A DNA stretch of 64,000 bases from Adiantum capillus-veneris (Eukaryota; Streptophyta; Polypodiopsida; Polypodiales; Pteridaceae): assembly GCA_014529385.2 (NCBI GenBank), contig CM043954.1:98910747-98974746 (forward strand), in the 5' to 3' direction. Below, one piece after another: positions 36,903 through 49,336 of the stretch. The notes below the pieces were generated by a model. It was not told the DNA's origin and searched no databases. It worked only from the letters and a program-made list of their open reading frames with translations. The translations under genes were made by a program, and so were the position numbers. The first letter of the stretch is position 1, and each line of letters opens with the position of its first letter.

Positions 36903-37268
36903 TGTAAAAAGATAGAGAAGTCGAGAGCTTGAGCTCTTGTAAGCGCACGCACGTGCACACACACACACACACACAACCAAGAGATCACACAATGGCAATG
37001 GAGGCACAAAGTTCCATCTTCTTCTTTGCTACTCAAAACGATGATAAGATCTTTAAAACAAATTGGAAAATACAACACAGTAAGAACTATGTATAACGAT
37101 CGATGTGAAACCGCTAATGAGTGAGGTGGCAAGATAAGAAAGACCATGTCGATGAAATCAAGGTAAAGTACCACTGGCGATGATCCTTTTGTCAACCATC
37201 TAATGCCACTGATAACGTAGGCTAGCATTAATCCAAGCGTACCATGTGTTGATCTTGATACCTCAACA
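36903..37268 (-). mobile_element. Probable copia 5' LTR (about 366 bp)
   Basis: On the minus strand it would begin TGTTGAGGTATCAAGATCAA and end CTATCTTTTTACA immediately before the primer-binding site, so both TG...CA ends and the PBS spacing fit. A short AC array lies within it (36959-36975). No second LTR is available to confirm the outer border. Confidence 0.6.
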
Positions 37269-37329
37269 AGCTTCACATGCAAAACCAACAATAACAGGAT
37301 AAACATCCTCTAAGTAGTTAGTTAATGAA

Positions 37330-38449
37330 GAAGATTAGAAAGTGTGGAGAGAGAGAGATGACCATTTCCTAAGTCATTTTTCACCCATTTTAATCCCAAA
37401 AAATCGTGTTGGAATCCAAATGAAATTTCTTCAGCTTTTTCCTAAGGCTCTTCGGGCTTAACCAAACCTTACCATTACCATTTAAGCTCAATAGTAAGAA
37501 AATAATGTTGAATGTCATTATGGTTGATTGTAGTTTCGTAATAGCTTGTCAAAACTGCCAAAAAACATCTTGCGACTTTTAAAATCGCTTTAGCAATACT
37601 CACCTATGGCTTAGCCATTCTTGCCATTCCCTAGATTAGTTAGCATTTGTGGTCTTTTTTGTCTTTAGCCAAGAGAGAAATAAATCATTGCTTTGTCTTC
37701 ATTCTTGCATTTTTAGCTCACAGTTGACATGGAATGATATAAAACTATATTAATTAATGCTCTTGGTATGTTTTCCCTACATCATATAATCCATTTTGAT
37801 GACACTAAGCAAGCAACTCTTTTTCTTGGCATAGAACTTGGTGGTGTTGCTTGGTTTAAGTGATAAACGTAGGTAACATATGAAGGGATTATTTTGGATG
37901 TAGAACTTGCCAGTGTGCGTTCATCAGTTTAAGGAATGCACCTAGGGAACACCATTTAGCTATCGCTTTTGCAACAGGTTTACCACCCTCATTAGACGAT
38001 TGGTTAATGGAATAACAAAGATTGAGCCAAAGCGTAAGACAACAAACAATGCTTATCAATGTGCAACTTTTAAAAGTTTCAAGATGACCTCAATTATTTC
38101 ATTTTAACCTTGGTGTTTAGAAAACTTCCAGCTAGCTACTTGTTTAACTCCTACATCAAAAGAGGATAGTTTCTTTCTCAACCAAGGAGTCTGCAAATGG
38201 ATTTTGTATTATGCTTACTAATGTATATGATCATGGTATCCTTGACACCAGGGACTAATCTACATCATTGGACTATCAATCAAAACCAATGGCTCACTGA
38301 GGAATGTCTAGCTCCATTTGTGCTTGGTCCGGCTGTGGGCTTTGGCATTGGGTGTCCAAATTTGTGGCATCGCCTCTCTCAAGTTCCCTCACATGTCGTT
38401 TCTCACATACATGTGTTGCACTCTGATTTCAAAGGTGCACCTATATGTG

Positions 38450-38507
<58 letters not shown>

Positions 38508-39900
38508 TTTCTCCAAGGAAGTTGCATAGCACTCCACACTCACAGTATGCATGCTTTATTTGCTCCTTACCTCTAGTTTTAGGTTTCAGTCTTGTGCAGG
38601 CTCTCCGTCCTTTGCCTTGTTCCAACCAAAAAGTTCAATATCATTGCTTAAAGTTTATTACCTCAAACCAATGCAGAAGAAAATAGGCATGCGGTTGCTA
38701 GAAGACAAACAGTACCTGGTGTCCACTATGTTTCGCTAAGCATGACTCAAAGCAGAAGCTTCTTCTTCAAAGAAAACATGATTACCAAAAAGCTACCAAG
38801 TATATTCATGAAACCTGCTGTCACCATGTTGTTTAGCATATCACTGCACATGAGATATGGGGAATGCCACAAAAGAATAACCAAACCAAAAAAACATATT
38901 GGCTCGAATCGACCGGGAAACCACGTGGTAAACGACATTGAAATACATTCTTTGAATTGCGTTAAGTGTCTTATATCTTGCTGGATTAATCTTTTCAGTT
39001 TCTTCGTTACATCTTATCCTATTAATCTTGTAAGATAACACCCACCCTACCATCACAATCTTAAAATGAGATCGTGAATACTTAATGAATCTTGCACTTT
39101 CAACGAGGCTGAGGAATGTGCATCCTCCATGCCTATGACAACAAAATGTTCACACAACGAGCTAGCTAGACATCTTTAAGATTAAGTTGGACACATAACC
39201 CAAATGCATATCGAGCTTCCTACATGTACATCCAGAGCTTAGACTTCTTACTCAGCGGCCCACACCCACAAAAACATGAACTCAGCAGAAATGGAACTTC
39301 CAAAAATCTAAAAAGATGTTTTGAAGCCATCATCAACCAAGCATCCATTCTAACTCACGACGGGGCTTGAATAAACTTAAGTTTACCAATTCATTTCTTC
39401 GAAACACAAAAAGTCAAGACCTAGGCTATAATATCTCAATGGAAAGACTCTAGTTATGGCCTTTGAGACTTGATAGAGATGCCCCAGAATGCCAAAACAA
39501 AAAAGAGCTTAACAAAGCAGCAGCAGCGCCCCCCCGCCCAAAGAAAAGAAAAAAACAATTGTTCCAGGGAGCAAAAAATCCAAAAAGGAAAAAAAACAAC
39601 TTCGGGCTAAAATCAAGATGGGAGGGAGAAAGCCACAAAGGAAATGGTTGTGTTAACATGACATTTTACCACTTTAGAAAGGTTTGACAGATTTAACTCA
39701 TGTTGAGCCGTAACTCCCACTTTTCTCTCCACAGCTTTAACCACAAGGACAAACCTTTCATGCAACAAACATCAGAAGTAAATGACCTTCAGCATGCTCG
39801 TAATTCACAAACTCCTGCTCATCAAAAGCATGGAGAAACCTTTCCCGCCTTGCAGAGCAATTGACTATTCATACAATTCTCACATCAAAGCATTCACAAA
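37330..39900. other. Intergenic, with (CA)17 at 38467-38501
   Basis: No supported gene. Small frames (38197-38529, 38742-39038, 39463-39687) lack domains. The last about 220 bases are probably 3' UTR of the RING/PHD gene. Confidence 0.5.
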
Positions 39901-39920
39901 CGTTAAAGAATTATCAGAGT

Positions 39921-42900
39921 CTATTGTGGTACAATCTTGTCCTTAGCAGTCCTCACTGCATTTTCCACATGTTGTTGAAGACACTTAGTACAGCAATTGA
40001 CTATAGGGTCCTTACCATGGTCCTCGAGATGACGACAGGATGAACTCAGAGAGTTATTGCTTGAGTCACATACAGCAAGCAATGAATGCACCGCAGCTCT
40101 TGCAATCCGTTTAAATTGTTCCTTGTCTGAAACAGGAGGAAAAGTATTAGTGCTACAGCAAGTCAAAAGAATCAATATGGCATATAATATGAGATTGTCT
40201 TGGGGCATACCCAATCGCTCTGCAAGATATACAGGCCAAGTCTGCTTCTTGACTAGCTCTATAAGGTGAACTTTCAGGTCTTCATGTGGGGCTGAAAAGC
40301 AGGACTTGGTGCCATTGCTTTCCTTGGGATGAGCAACAGAATTCTTGTCAGTTCCATTTCCTGTAAGGCTGTATGTCCTTACCGAACCATTCCTTTCTAA
40401 TTTGACCACTTGAGGCTCCATTCCTTCACTGAAATCTGTCTTCTCTCCATGGTTCCCAATGTTAACAGCATCAGCTGAGATTTTCCCACCAGTTGACTCT
40501 GACGTTCTACAAGACTCTTTAGTAGGAGCCATCGTGCTGGAGTGATCTTGTTTCCTCTCTTCATCCATCAGAACTGGCTGACCTATCAACCCTTTTCCAC
40601 GCCCTGACGGCGCTTCAAGTTGTTCCTTGAGTCCCCTCTTAGTCCCAGCATCACTGCTTTCAGAGGGTCGAGAGGATGCAACATGGGTGGGTTTATCGAT
40701 ATTCTTCCTTTCTGTAGGAAGAAAACTCGTCCTAGCAATAGGACTTGCTGCCAGTTGAGGACTCTGTAACGGACATGGCGATGTCGGAGCATGATGGGAC
40801 AAGATTGACCTTTGCTGATGCATTCCACTGCTACTTGTCCCAGCTGAGAGATTTATAGCCTGACCCATCATCCGCCATGCTCGTTTCAGGTCTCTGTCAC
40901 CCTGTGATGTGGTCTCGGCAGGATCCACATCTACTCTGTTGTCCACAGCTAAGCCAGTTCCTGATGTAGGCATAGCAGGTCCACTGGGTGGCCGAACAGA
41001 ACCTACTGATTGTGTTCTTAAGGCATCAAACTGCACATCACCATTCTGTATCCTTCCCCAGTTATTGCGCATTGCGATTATCCTCTCCTGCAATCGGCGT
41101 TGCTGAGGGACTGTTCTAGCCGAGCCAGATTGTGATACCTCTGAGACATTTGCAACTGGATTTAGTTCTGGCCTTATGCTTGAAAGAAATGCTCTTGCTG
41201 ATTGGGAGAGTTGCGGGGCAGTAGCTACACCCCTGCCTCTCCTGCTTCTTGATACTAAGCGACGCCAGATTCTCCTTCCAGCTGCTCCCAACCTTCTCCT
41301 TGGTCGTGCAGGTGCCCATGATGTAGAAACTGGCACCCTTTGCACCCTTCTTTGCCTTCTAGGCTGGCTTTCAGACGCAACAATGGATCTTAAAAGAAAC
41401 TCTTCATCTTCTTCATCGCTATCTGAATCCAGAACAAGCTCCTCCGCCTCACTTTCACTACCTGAATTCTCTCCTACCAGGGCCTGGCAATCTCTACAGT
41501 ACCAATCCCCCCGAGGTACAGACCTGCCGAGGCCGACACAAAAAGTATGCGCAGCAGAGTCGCAACGGTCGCACAACAAAAGAAGCCCCTCATCCCCTAT
41601 CCCATGGCACTCCATGCAAATTACATCTGCATAAGGGTCTTCAAATGGCAGATCATCCTCAGGAGGAACGTAAACCTGAAAATAAGCACATTAGCCCCCC
41701 ACCAAGCTGACAATCCCTAAAAATCCAGAAAACTACACGTTTTAAGGCGTTCCTCTATCAATGTCGATTGAAAAATGAAAAAGAGGCAAGACTGCATATA
41801 CTGAGCCTCAAGTTTCAACGTGCACGAAATTTACACTGATAATTTTTTGCCAATGTTTATGCAATCCAACATGATTGCACTCATGTGTGCAACAACCCAA
41901 AGGAACAAAGAGCACCCCAAATAAGAAAAGGTTTACCTGATCTCGCAAGGGGACCCGGACAGTCCTTGTGCGCTTGGATACTCCACTGCCAGCCTTGGCA
42001 ACAGTAGCAAAACGTTGTTTGCACATTGGGCATCTTGACTCCACCTTTGCCCACTCCATGATGCATCCAAAACAGAAAAAGTGATCGCAGCAGTCAAGCT
42101 TACCCCTTTCTATTGCAGCAGTCTCACTCAAACAGATACCACAAACCACGGCTGCCATTGCCACATCAGCACCTGCAGCCAAAAACGTACCTGTGGCCTC
42201 TTCTCCTTCTAAAACCTTTACTTTACCTTTTCTCTTATTAGCAGCTGTGTCTTTGTCCATAGCGTTCGCCTCTCTAGCTGATGAGGAGCTGCTATTAGAA
42301 CAGGATGGCTCCCCTGTTCTTGAGTTCGCTGTTGGTAGGGCATCAGAATTAGCACTTCTCCCTTTAAGCTGGACAGGATAAGAAACCAGGGCTCCGGTAC
42401 AAGAATCAGAAGGGCCTGCTTCGATGGCCCTAGTAATGGGTCGTTTTGCAACAGCACCCTCGTTAGCCCAGCTACCATTACTCAAACCTTCTTCTGCGGT
42501 CATCTCAAAATCTTCATCTGAAGAGTCTTGCTTACGACGCTTATGACGTACCCTAGCAGGGCCAGATGCTTGAAAACCATTCTGTTTCGCATCCACATCG
42601 GTGTCATTACCAGTAACAGGATTTCTGATGCGATCACGCCGGGCCCGAGCAGATCGAGGATATGAAGGACCGTCACCAGCAGACCCATCATCATTCGAGT
42701 CCCTTTCTAAATCCACATTGAATTCCTCATCTGAAGAATAAGGTTTACGGCGCCTACACCGTTGACGTGGCCTGCTTGCACCTAGTCGAGCATCAAAACT
42801 CCCTGTCTCATTCCTGGTATCAATTTGCATCTCTTCTTCTACTACTTCTTCTTCTTCTTCCTCCTCCTCTGTGCCCCCATCAGCAGAACTTTCATCGGAG

Positions 42901-43061
42901 TCAGAGCTGCTTTCATCGCCGTCACTCTCTAGGACATAGTCTTCATCAGGAGACGGCACATTTGCAGAGACACATCTGCGAGATCTCTTCCTTGAAGAAG
43001 ACTTCCTGCGCGAAGAGGGTTTTCGTTTCCTCGACTTCCGCCTTCTTGTTGTGGAGCGCAT
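39921..43061 (-). CDS. RING and PHD finger nuclear protein (3 exons, 931 aa)
   Basis: The coding exons are 43061-41937, 41675-40211 and 40126-39921. The introns (261 and 84 bp) have GT...AG ends and join in phases 0 and 1. The start ATG follows an in-frame stop two codons upstream. Residues 1-30 are Arg/Lys/Ser-rich, a likely nuclear signal. Residues 36-300 are acidic, Ser-rich and basic in alternation. A C3HC4 RING finger uses C307, C310, C325, H327, C330, C333, C344 and C347. After a VPLRDQVYVPPEDDLPFEDP linker, a PHD finger uses C395, C398, C410, C413, H418, C421, C435 and C438. A long disordered region follows, then a conserved helical C-terminus (VHLIELVKKQTWPVYLAERL through ARAAVHSLLAVC). 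RING fingers suggest E3 ubiquitin ligase activity and PHD fingers read histone H3 tails, so a chromatin-associated ligase is the likely role. The specific target is unknown. All zinc ligands and splice sites look intact. It is the only intact host gene in the window. Confidence 0.92.
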
Positions 43062-43210
43062 GTCTCAACGAGAGGACGCACGGGAGGGGGGAACCTCAGA
43101 GGGGGTCCGGAGGCCTTTGGCGGGCAGGTTGCACGATATGTCTATGGCGGCACAAGAAAGGAGCGGGCGGCCGGCTGGTCGGCGGGGGGCGGCCGGACGA
43201 CGACATGGGA
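43062..43210 (-). promoter_or_regulatory. GC-rich 5' UTR/proximal promoter of the RING/PHD gene
   Basis: This 150-base stretch is rich in CG dinucleotides and purines (CGGCGGGGGGCGGCC-like, near 43170-43195) and is all that remains between the start codon and the LINE. No TATA box is obvious. Sequence originally upstream of it resumes at 49704 beyond the LINE. Confidence 0.5.
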
Positions 43211-43226
43211 TGATCATAGAACTCTT
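43211..43226. repeat. Target-site duplication of the LINE, 3' copy
   Basis: TGATCATAGAACTCTT occurs here and again, identically, at 49704-49719. The first T residues of the poly(T) tail overlap its end. Confidence 0.9.
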
Positions 43227-43489
43227 TTTTTTTTTTGCAAAACTCACAATTGTGAGTGAATTAAATTGAACAGCCCAAAAAATTACAAGGTCTTGTCATG
43301 CTCATGTTAAGCCATGACAACATCTAGGCACCATAATTACATCGGCTATCAGGGCAGCCACCCCCACCAACCCGCCCTCTCATCCTTGATACACAAGGTC
43401 CATAATCTTGTCATTCTGAGATCTTTTATTTACCAATGGCCAAGATTTGTCCCCAACCTAGGCATTCCGTCTATTGACAACAAGGCACA

Positions 43490-44070
43490 ACTAGTCCTAG
43501 ACCAATCCTCTGAGTGTTGCTTGCGCCCAAGTGTCCGTCCATATTAGCACTTTGCTTTCTTGTATAATTTCTGCGAAGCTTGCCACCTCAAAACCTCCTT
43601 CAAAAACACGGTGGTTCCTTGTCTGCCATACATTAATATCTCACGATCTGAGTGCTGACGAGGAGTGCAGGACTACCTAAATTCTTACCTCCATGGAATA
43701 GGTCAATCTTGAAAAAACTAATTTTCCATGTTCTTTGGACCAAGTTGCATATTTTCCCTGCGAGGCCTTTGATAGTTGGGCAGTCCATGAATAGGTGGGC
43801 CAGATCTTCACTAGCCAACCTGCACCCCAAGCATCGATCTGACCAAATTCCTCTCTCCTGAATCTTCACCCCCGTCGGTAGAGCACCCCAAATAACCTTC
43901 CATAAGAATACCTTCATGTGCTGCGGAACCTTTGGCTTCCATATGTTCTCCATTACATGCTCCCACCTTTCCTCCGGCCATTTCTTTTTCCGTAGCTTGT
44001 TAAGGGGGCTAGACCAATTCTTCTTTTGCATCATTGTGTGATAAATGCTTTTAGTATGGGGTTTCCACAA
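43490..44070 (-). pseudogene. LINE ORF2 C-terminus, zf-RVT domain
   Basis: Contains WKPKVPQHMKVFLWKVIWGA, LPTGVKIQERGIWSDRCLGC, SEDLAHLFMDC and a tail AGKICNLVQRTWKISFFKID. The C-x2-C...H-x4-C pattern (CLGC, HLFMDC) is the zinc-binding region found after RT in plant LINEs. It is separated from the RT frame by stops at 44071-44427, and the frame beyond 43633 is broken. Confidence 0.85.
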
Positions 44071-44427
44071 GAGACTGCTTCCGGGCCATTTCTAAGCATT
44101 CTAGTCCAACTCCGAATCACAGATTGGCATCACTAGATTGCCAAGCTCTTTCATCACTTTGTGGACAAGCAAGGCCTCCAAGCTATTAAAGTTGGTACTG
44201 AGTAACCATAAGGTCAATGGTTTTCCAACTCTTGTTGCCACTGTCCCAGAAGGGCCCAAGTCGCTTCAGACCCTTATTATTCAGCTTCCTGGCTGTCTCA
44301 ATCCAATAGGGAGTTTGTGGTGGATCTACAACTTTGGAAAGCCAGGGGGACCAATGCAGAATGGAGTTCTTGAAGTATCTGGCTTCTTCCCCCCACTTTA
44401 AGACTCCTGCTGCTCTATTGCATTTTC

Positions 44428-46338
44428 TTACCAATTTTTTGACCTGCCCCCCAGTCTTAAGGTAGACCACGCCATGGCTAACAGTTTGTCATGAACCTCC
44501 ACCCCTCTCCACTTTCCACCCTTCGAGCCAAGTTTAGCCGGTTCTATCATATCTCTGATCATGACAGCCCAAACTTGATCCTGTTTAGCCAGGGAAACAA
44601 CAAATTTGGTGCAACAAGCTTCTACATGGGCCACAAGGTTGAGAATTCCGAGGCCTCCTTGATTCCTCGGCCGAGCAACTGATTCCCACCGGGCCCATTG
44701 CCATGGCCTGGAAGATTTCGTGTTATTTTTCCATAAAAATCTTTTTACTGGTTTTAAGAACTCTTTCCAGTGACACTTAGCCATCTTGAGAAGCGGGCTA
44801 GTAAAGGCAATATAAGGAATCATAAAGGCCTTCATCACTTTTATCCGACTTGGGAATGGGAGAAGAGCATACTCCCACCTACTCATTTTTGTTTTGATTT
44901 TTTCAAGCACCCACTCAAATCTTTGCTTGTAAGTTACGTCCACCCCCAAGGGGGCTCCCAGATGTCTAAAGATATTCCCTTTTGTGACAATCTCCCCCAA
45001 CCAGACAGAAGGGTCAAATGAGTCATTTTTCGATAGGGAGATCAGCCTTGACTTCTCTATATTACACTGGGACCCCGAAGCTACTGAGAATATTTGTACA
45101 ATCTCCATAGCTTTTCTAATGACTTGGGGGCACACCTTCAAGAAGAGGAGAGAGTCATCTGCAAAAAGTTTTGCTAGGAGTTGGCTATTTCCAGGTAAGG
45201 CAAGGTCTTGCAACTCCGCTCGTTCAGCACTAGCTTCGAGCATCATGATTAGAGGATGTGATCCTATGGCAAAAAGTAGGGGGCCCATAGGGCATCCCTG
45301 CTTAATAGACCTTTTGACCTCAAAAGAGCCCACAATTCTATCATTGAATAGGAGCTCTGACTGGCTTCCAGCCCCCATTACATGTACCAGCCGACAAAGA
45401 CGAGGCCCAAAGCCCAAAGCTTCCATGACGGCTTCTATATATGTCCATGCTATTCTGTCATAAGCCTTGTCTAGGTCCAACTGCAGCAGAATGCACTCTT
45501 GCTTTATGACAGTTGAGTATTTGATGCCCACCATTGCTGCCAAGATGTTATCGTAGATGGATCTTCCTTTGATGAACCCATGTTGATGGGGAGAGATGAT
45601 CTTGGTTAGTAAGGGGGCTAGTCTGAGGGCTACTCCTTTAGCTATAATTTTGTAGGCCACCCACATCATTGTTATAGGGCGCCAATGTTTCAGTTGAGAA
45701 CAACAGATCTGTTTTGGGATGGGTTTGATAAGCCCTCTCTTTACACTTATCTCCAACGACCCTTCGACCATGGCTTTATTGGCCAATCTTGTGATTGGGG
45801 CCTTGAGATCATCCCAAAATTCTCTATAGAATTCCACCGTCATCCCATCCCAACCAAGGGACTTTTCCTTGCCAAGGGCTTGCGATGCTAGTGAACATTC
45901 GTCTTCGGAGAATGCCCGTTCCAAGCTATTAGCTTCTGAGTGGGGAATTTCCTTCTTGACACTCTGAAGTAAGGTCCCTCTGGCTTCTTCCACTTCTTGG
46001 GACTGGGTCTCTAGCCGTCCAATGATTTGACTGAGATAGCTCAACATCAGACCAGCCATTTCATCCTGGTTATGAACTGCTGTCCCTTTCTCATCATCGA
46101 GCGAGCGGACGAGGCCCCGGCTCTTCTTGATTTTTAAAGCCCTAAAAAACTGAGCTTGATTGGAGGCTTCAGGTTGAAGAAAAGTCTCCCTGGAGAGAAG
46201 CCTTGCCTTTCTGATATCTTCTAATTGCTCATTAGCAAGGTTAGATTTGGCTTCAAGCCATCGTGTATGCTCCTCCTCAGTTGCATGCCCATTGGCTTTT
46301 ATGTAGGTAAGCAATTGTACCTCCGCTGTGAGATGCAT
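44428..46338 (-). CDS. LINE reverse transcriptase region (636-codon open frame)
   Basis: The longest intact frame in the element. It contains the RT landmarks LGWDGMTVEFYREFWDDLK, LKHWRPITMMWVAYKIIAKG, ISPHQHGFIKGRSIYDNILA, LQLDLDKAYDRIAW, SIKQGCPMGPLLFAIG and the catalytic FADDSLLF. The catalytic Asp pair is intact. The frame opens inside ORF2, with the endonuclease domain upstream in a broken frame, so the first ATG is not a real start and the protein would be an ORF2 fragment. Confidence 0.9.
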   Translation of the reverse strand: MHLTAEVQLLTYIKANGHATEEEHTRWLEAKSNLANEQLEDIRKARLLSRETFLQPEASNQAQFFRALKIKKSRGLVRSLDDEKGTAVHNQDEMAGLMLSYLSQIIGRLETQSQEVEEARGTLLQSVKKEIPHSEANSLERAFSEDECSLASQALGKEKSLGWDGMTVEFYREFWDDLKAPITRLANKAMVEGSLEISVKRGLIKPIPKQICCSQLKHWRPITMMWVAYKIIAKGVALRLAPLLTKIISPHQHGFIKGRSIYDNILAAMVGIKYSTVIKQECILLQLDLDKAYDRIAWTYIEAVMEALGFGPRLCRLVHVMGAGSQSELLFNDRIVGSFEVKRSIKQGCPMGPLLFAIGSHPLIMMLEASAERAELQDLALPGNSQLLAKLFADDSLLFLKVCPQVIRKAMEIVQIFSVASGSQCNIEKSRLISLSKNDSFDPSVWLGEIVTKGNIFRHLGAPLGVDVTYKQRFEWVLEKIKTKMSRWEYALLPFPSRIKVMKAFMIPYIAFTSPLLKMAKCHWKEFLKPVKRFLWKNNTKSSRPWQWARWESVARPRNQGGLGILNLVAHVEACCTKFVVSLAKQDQVWAVMIRDMIEPAKLGSKGGKWRGVEVHDKLLAMAWSTLRLGGRSKNW

Positions 46339-46599
46339 AAGGTGAACCTCCCTAGCTTTCTTGATTCAGGGGCCCGCGGTTTTGATTGCTTTCTCAATGC
46401 TCCGAGCAAAGAGGTCCCATGCATTGTGTTTGTTGAGGTCGACATCTTTTTTGAGCTTACCCAGTGCTTTCTTGGTTAGAGTCCAAGAGGATCTTTGAAT
46501 AGGTGTGCCCCTATTACTAACAGTTTTTTCTCACCTCTTAGGGTCTGCTCCTCTTCTTTATTCTTCTTAAAATGTATGTGCAGAGGAATGTGATCCGAA

Positions 46600-47300
46600 A
46601 GGCTTTTTGTTGGGACTACCTTCATCTCCATCAACGCCGGTACCCAATCAGCTTGGTGCGAGCAATAGCATCTGTCCAGCTTGGAGGTAGTGCAGGCGTA
46701 CTAGAGGCTTGTGTAGGTGAAACCAGGCGTGTTGTTCCATGGGCCAACTTCCCATAAGTCGATCATTGCCCACATTTCACACAAACTTTGCCATTTAGAT
46801 CTTTCTGAGCCAGCCAACATACTGGAGGATCCTATTCTATCCCTGCTCTTTTCTACATATTAAAGTCGCCAACCAATAGCCACTCCCCTTCAATAGGAGT
46901 ATCTCTAAGATGCATCCATAGTTTAGATCTTTCCTTTTCATTGCAAGGGCCATACACATTCACAATGGTGAAGGGATGCCCTTCCCATCTGATTCTAATC
47001 CCGAGGATTCTGCCGGATGGGTGGTTAAGAACCAACTTCGGCTCCAATTCTCTGTCTGCAATGTTGAGGACGCCACTGAAGCCGTTACTTCCTTCTCCAT
47101 AAAATACCAGTTTCTTTCCTAGCACCTGCTTTCTCTTGCTATGGGCATCTAGGTGGTGTTCCTGGATGACCTAGCAATTGACTATCTTCTCCTTTTTTAT
47201 TTCCTCCCAGAATAGGGTACTCTTCTTAGAGGTTTTCACGTTCCAAGATTGGATAGTGAGTCCATCATTAATGAGGGGTTCATTGGGATAGAGGAACTAA
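46600..47300 (-). pseudogene. LINE endonuclease domain, broken
   Basis: The frame begins near 47275 with NDGLTIQSWNVKTSKKS and, after a stop near 47172, continues VIQEHHLDAHSKRKQVLGKK, GFSGVLNIADREL, TIVNVYGPCNEKER and LLVGDFNM, then stops at about 46853. QEHHL, NVYGP and VGDFN are AP-endonuclease-like motifs used to nick the target. Downstream fragments (GKLAHGTTRLV and SWTDAI, about 46650-46750) are in shifted frames. Confidence 0.85.
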
Positions 47301-47349
47301 TTCTTCAGCATCCGAATCATTCCCCCCCCCCCCCCCCTTCTCCTTGGTC

Positions 47350-49071
47350 TCAGGAGAATCCGGGGGTGTCAGGGGATTTCTTTTCTTGTAGTGCTGCAAA
47401 TGGATTGTGCAGAGGGACAATGAACCCCCCTCCTTTCAAAGGGGTGGAGGATGAAGTAGATCCTTTCACCTCAAGTGTTCTCACGACTTGAAGCATTTTG
47501 GAGTCTCTTGCCACTGCCTTCACTCTTTTGGCTCTTTTCAGACCAGGGACTTGGACAACCGTCGCCGTTGTCATTGTCATAAATTTGGGGGTAGCGGTGG
47601 GAGTAATGATCCTATTATTATTGCATGCACCTTCGGAAGCTCGTTGTATGGGAATCGATTCCTCCACAATCTTTTTCTGCATCTTAATATCCATTTTCTC
47701 ACATACCATATCTCCTTCTGTGCATTTGTCACTTTGTTTACTGCCTCCTTGCTTCTCCGGCCCTTCCATCGGGGATTCCATTTTATTGGGGGCATGTGCT
47801 GCCGGAGCTGCAATATCATTAGACTTTAAGGGGCAATCCTTGGCGAAGTGACCAAAGTTGTTGCATTTAAAACATGCCCCAAAGTATGTACCAAAGTTTA
47901 GCAGAATAGTAACAAGCCCAGCTCTGACATTGATAACCATGCCCTTAGGTGGTGTTTTAAACGCATCTCATCCTATACAAACCCTGTTTGAGGTTCTGCC
48001 AAACCCTCTCTTGCTAGGTATAAATAAGGGAGTGCCCAGTTGGCTAGCAAGCATCCTGAGATTTTCCCACAGCCAGCTATGCAGTCCCACAAACTCAACC
48101 CACACCGGATGAAACTTTTGTAGAGATTCAGCTGAGTTGAACACTGGCTCCCAAGGCACCACACAAACCGTAGTCCTATTAAATACTAGGGGCCCTTTGT
48201 CAAGAATCTTTTCCACATCAGAGGCCTCTTTGAATCTCACTGAACAAAAACCTTTATCTAGGTAAAAAGTACTTTCTACTGCTCCTCCATGACCAAGAAT
48301 TTGAGGGCCCTGAAGCCATTGAATCATCTCAAACCTGTTCGGGATTCTTCGATTGAACCCAAATACAAGCGTTACCTTAGCTTGCTTGGCTAGCTGCTTT
48401 TTGATAAGTGCCGGTGGAATCGCTAGAGAATAGCCTCAGCAACCTCCACCTGTTGTGGCAAAGACTTTTTTAAAGCAGAGAAGGCTCGATCTGCCAACCC
48501 GTCTTCTACCAGCCCATTGTCTTTTGCATGGGAGCAAGTTCTTTGTTGTTGTTAGGGCTGGACTCGATCATTTTGTTGACTTCCATGAGCTCTTGTTGCA
48601 GTCTAGCTTTTGCATTCTGCAGCTTTTTGATATCTCCTTCACTTGACATCCCTTCTGCTGAGCCTTTTCCATAATCCTTAGAGTTATACCCCTTGAGTAT
48701 GCTAGCAAACGAAATACCTGGCCTGCGAGTAGCAGATGCACTTGACGCTTCATTTACGTTCGCACAGATGGGACCCTGAGGAACCCGTCTTTGAGGGTTT
48801 TTACCTCGAATTTGAACCCTTGCGTTGAGCCCATTTTCTCACTTGTTTCCTTAGAGGGAACTTTTTCAGTAGGGACAGTTTTGTCCTCTTTCATGGTTGC
48901 AACCTTTGGCGAGCTGGGGCTTGACATTTCCGTATCATGCATCGATCTCAAGACCGAGCCACTGTCTACCTCCATCGACACGGCTAGCTCCATTTTGGAT
49001 CTTTTTTTCGTCGCTAGCATCTGTGAGAATTTAACAATATCCTCACTTGCAACCGGATCGTCGAGTTCCAT
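47350..49071 (-). pseudogene. LINE ORF1 (DUF4283-like plus CCHC zinc knuckle), broken
   Basis: Start MELDDPVASEDIVKFSQMLA at 49071, followed by a stop near 48754 and frame disturbance to 48327. The middle piece (48327-47968) reads VEKILDKGPLVFNRTTVCVV, PWEPVFN, FHPVWVEFVGLHSWLWENLR and LASQLGTPL, which fits DUF4283-type RNA-binding ORF1 proteins. The last piece (47940-47350) has the knuckle CFKCNNFGHFAKDC and a Lys/Ser/Thr-rich tail. A C16 run lies just after its stop codon (47322-47337). ORF1 proteins bind the LINE RNA. Confidence 0.8.
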
Positions 49072-49336
49072 TATCGAGTGTCGCAGACTTACACCACTTG
49101 ATTAAGCTCAAGATCTTCAAGGCACCTAGCTATATGAAATAGGTAATGAACTCCTCCCTTTTTACACCAAGATGAGACAAAAAGTTAATAATCGTTTGTT
49201 TGATAGGGACTTAAGGCTGGGATTTTGGGAGGCAACCTTGATAATCGTTACTTTACATCACCAAAGAAAGAAGGAAAAAAAAAGTAGGCATAAGTCAATG
49301 AGCGCGATTATTGACTAATGAGCGTGATTATTGACT

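Noticed and set aside
36881-37306. 141-codon minus-strand frame as a membrane protein
   Set aside because: It coincides with the probable copia LTR and PBS, and its hydrophobic translation is accidental.
47383-47395. TCTTGTAGTG as the right end of a CACTA element
   Set aside because: It lies inside LINE ORF1 with no subterminal motifs around it and is best explained by chance.
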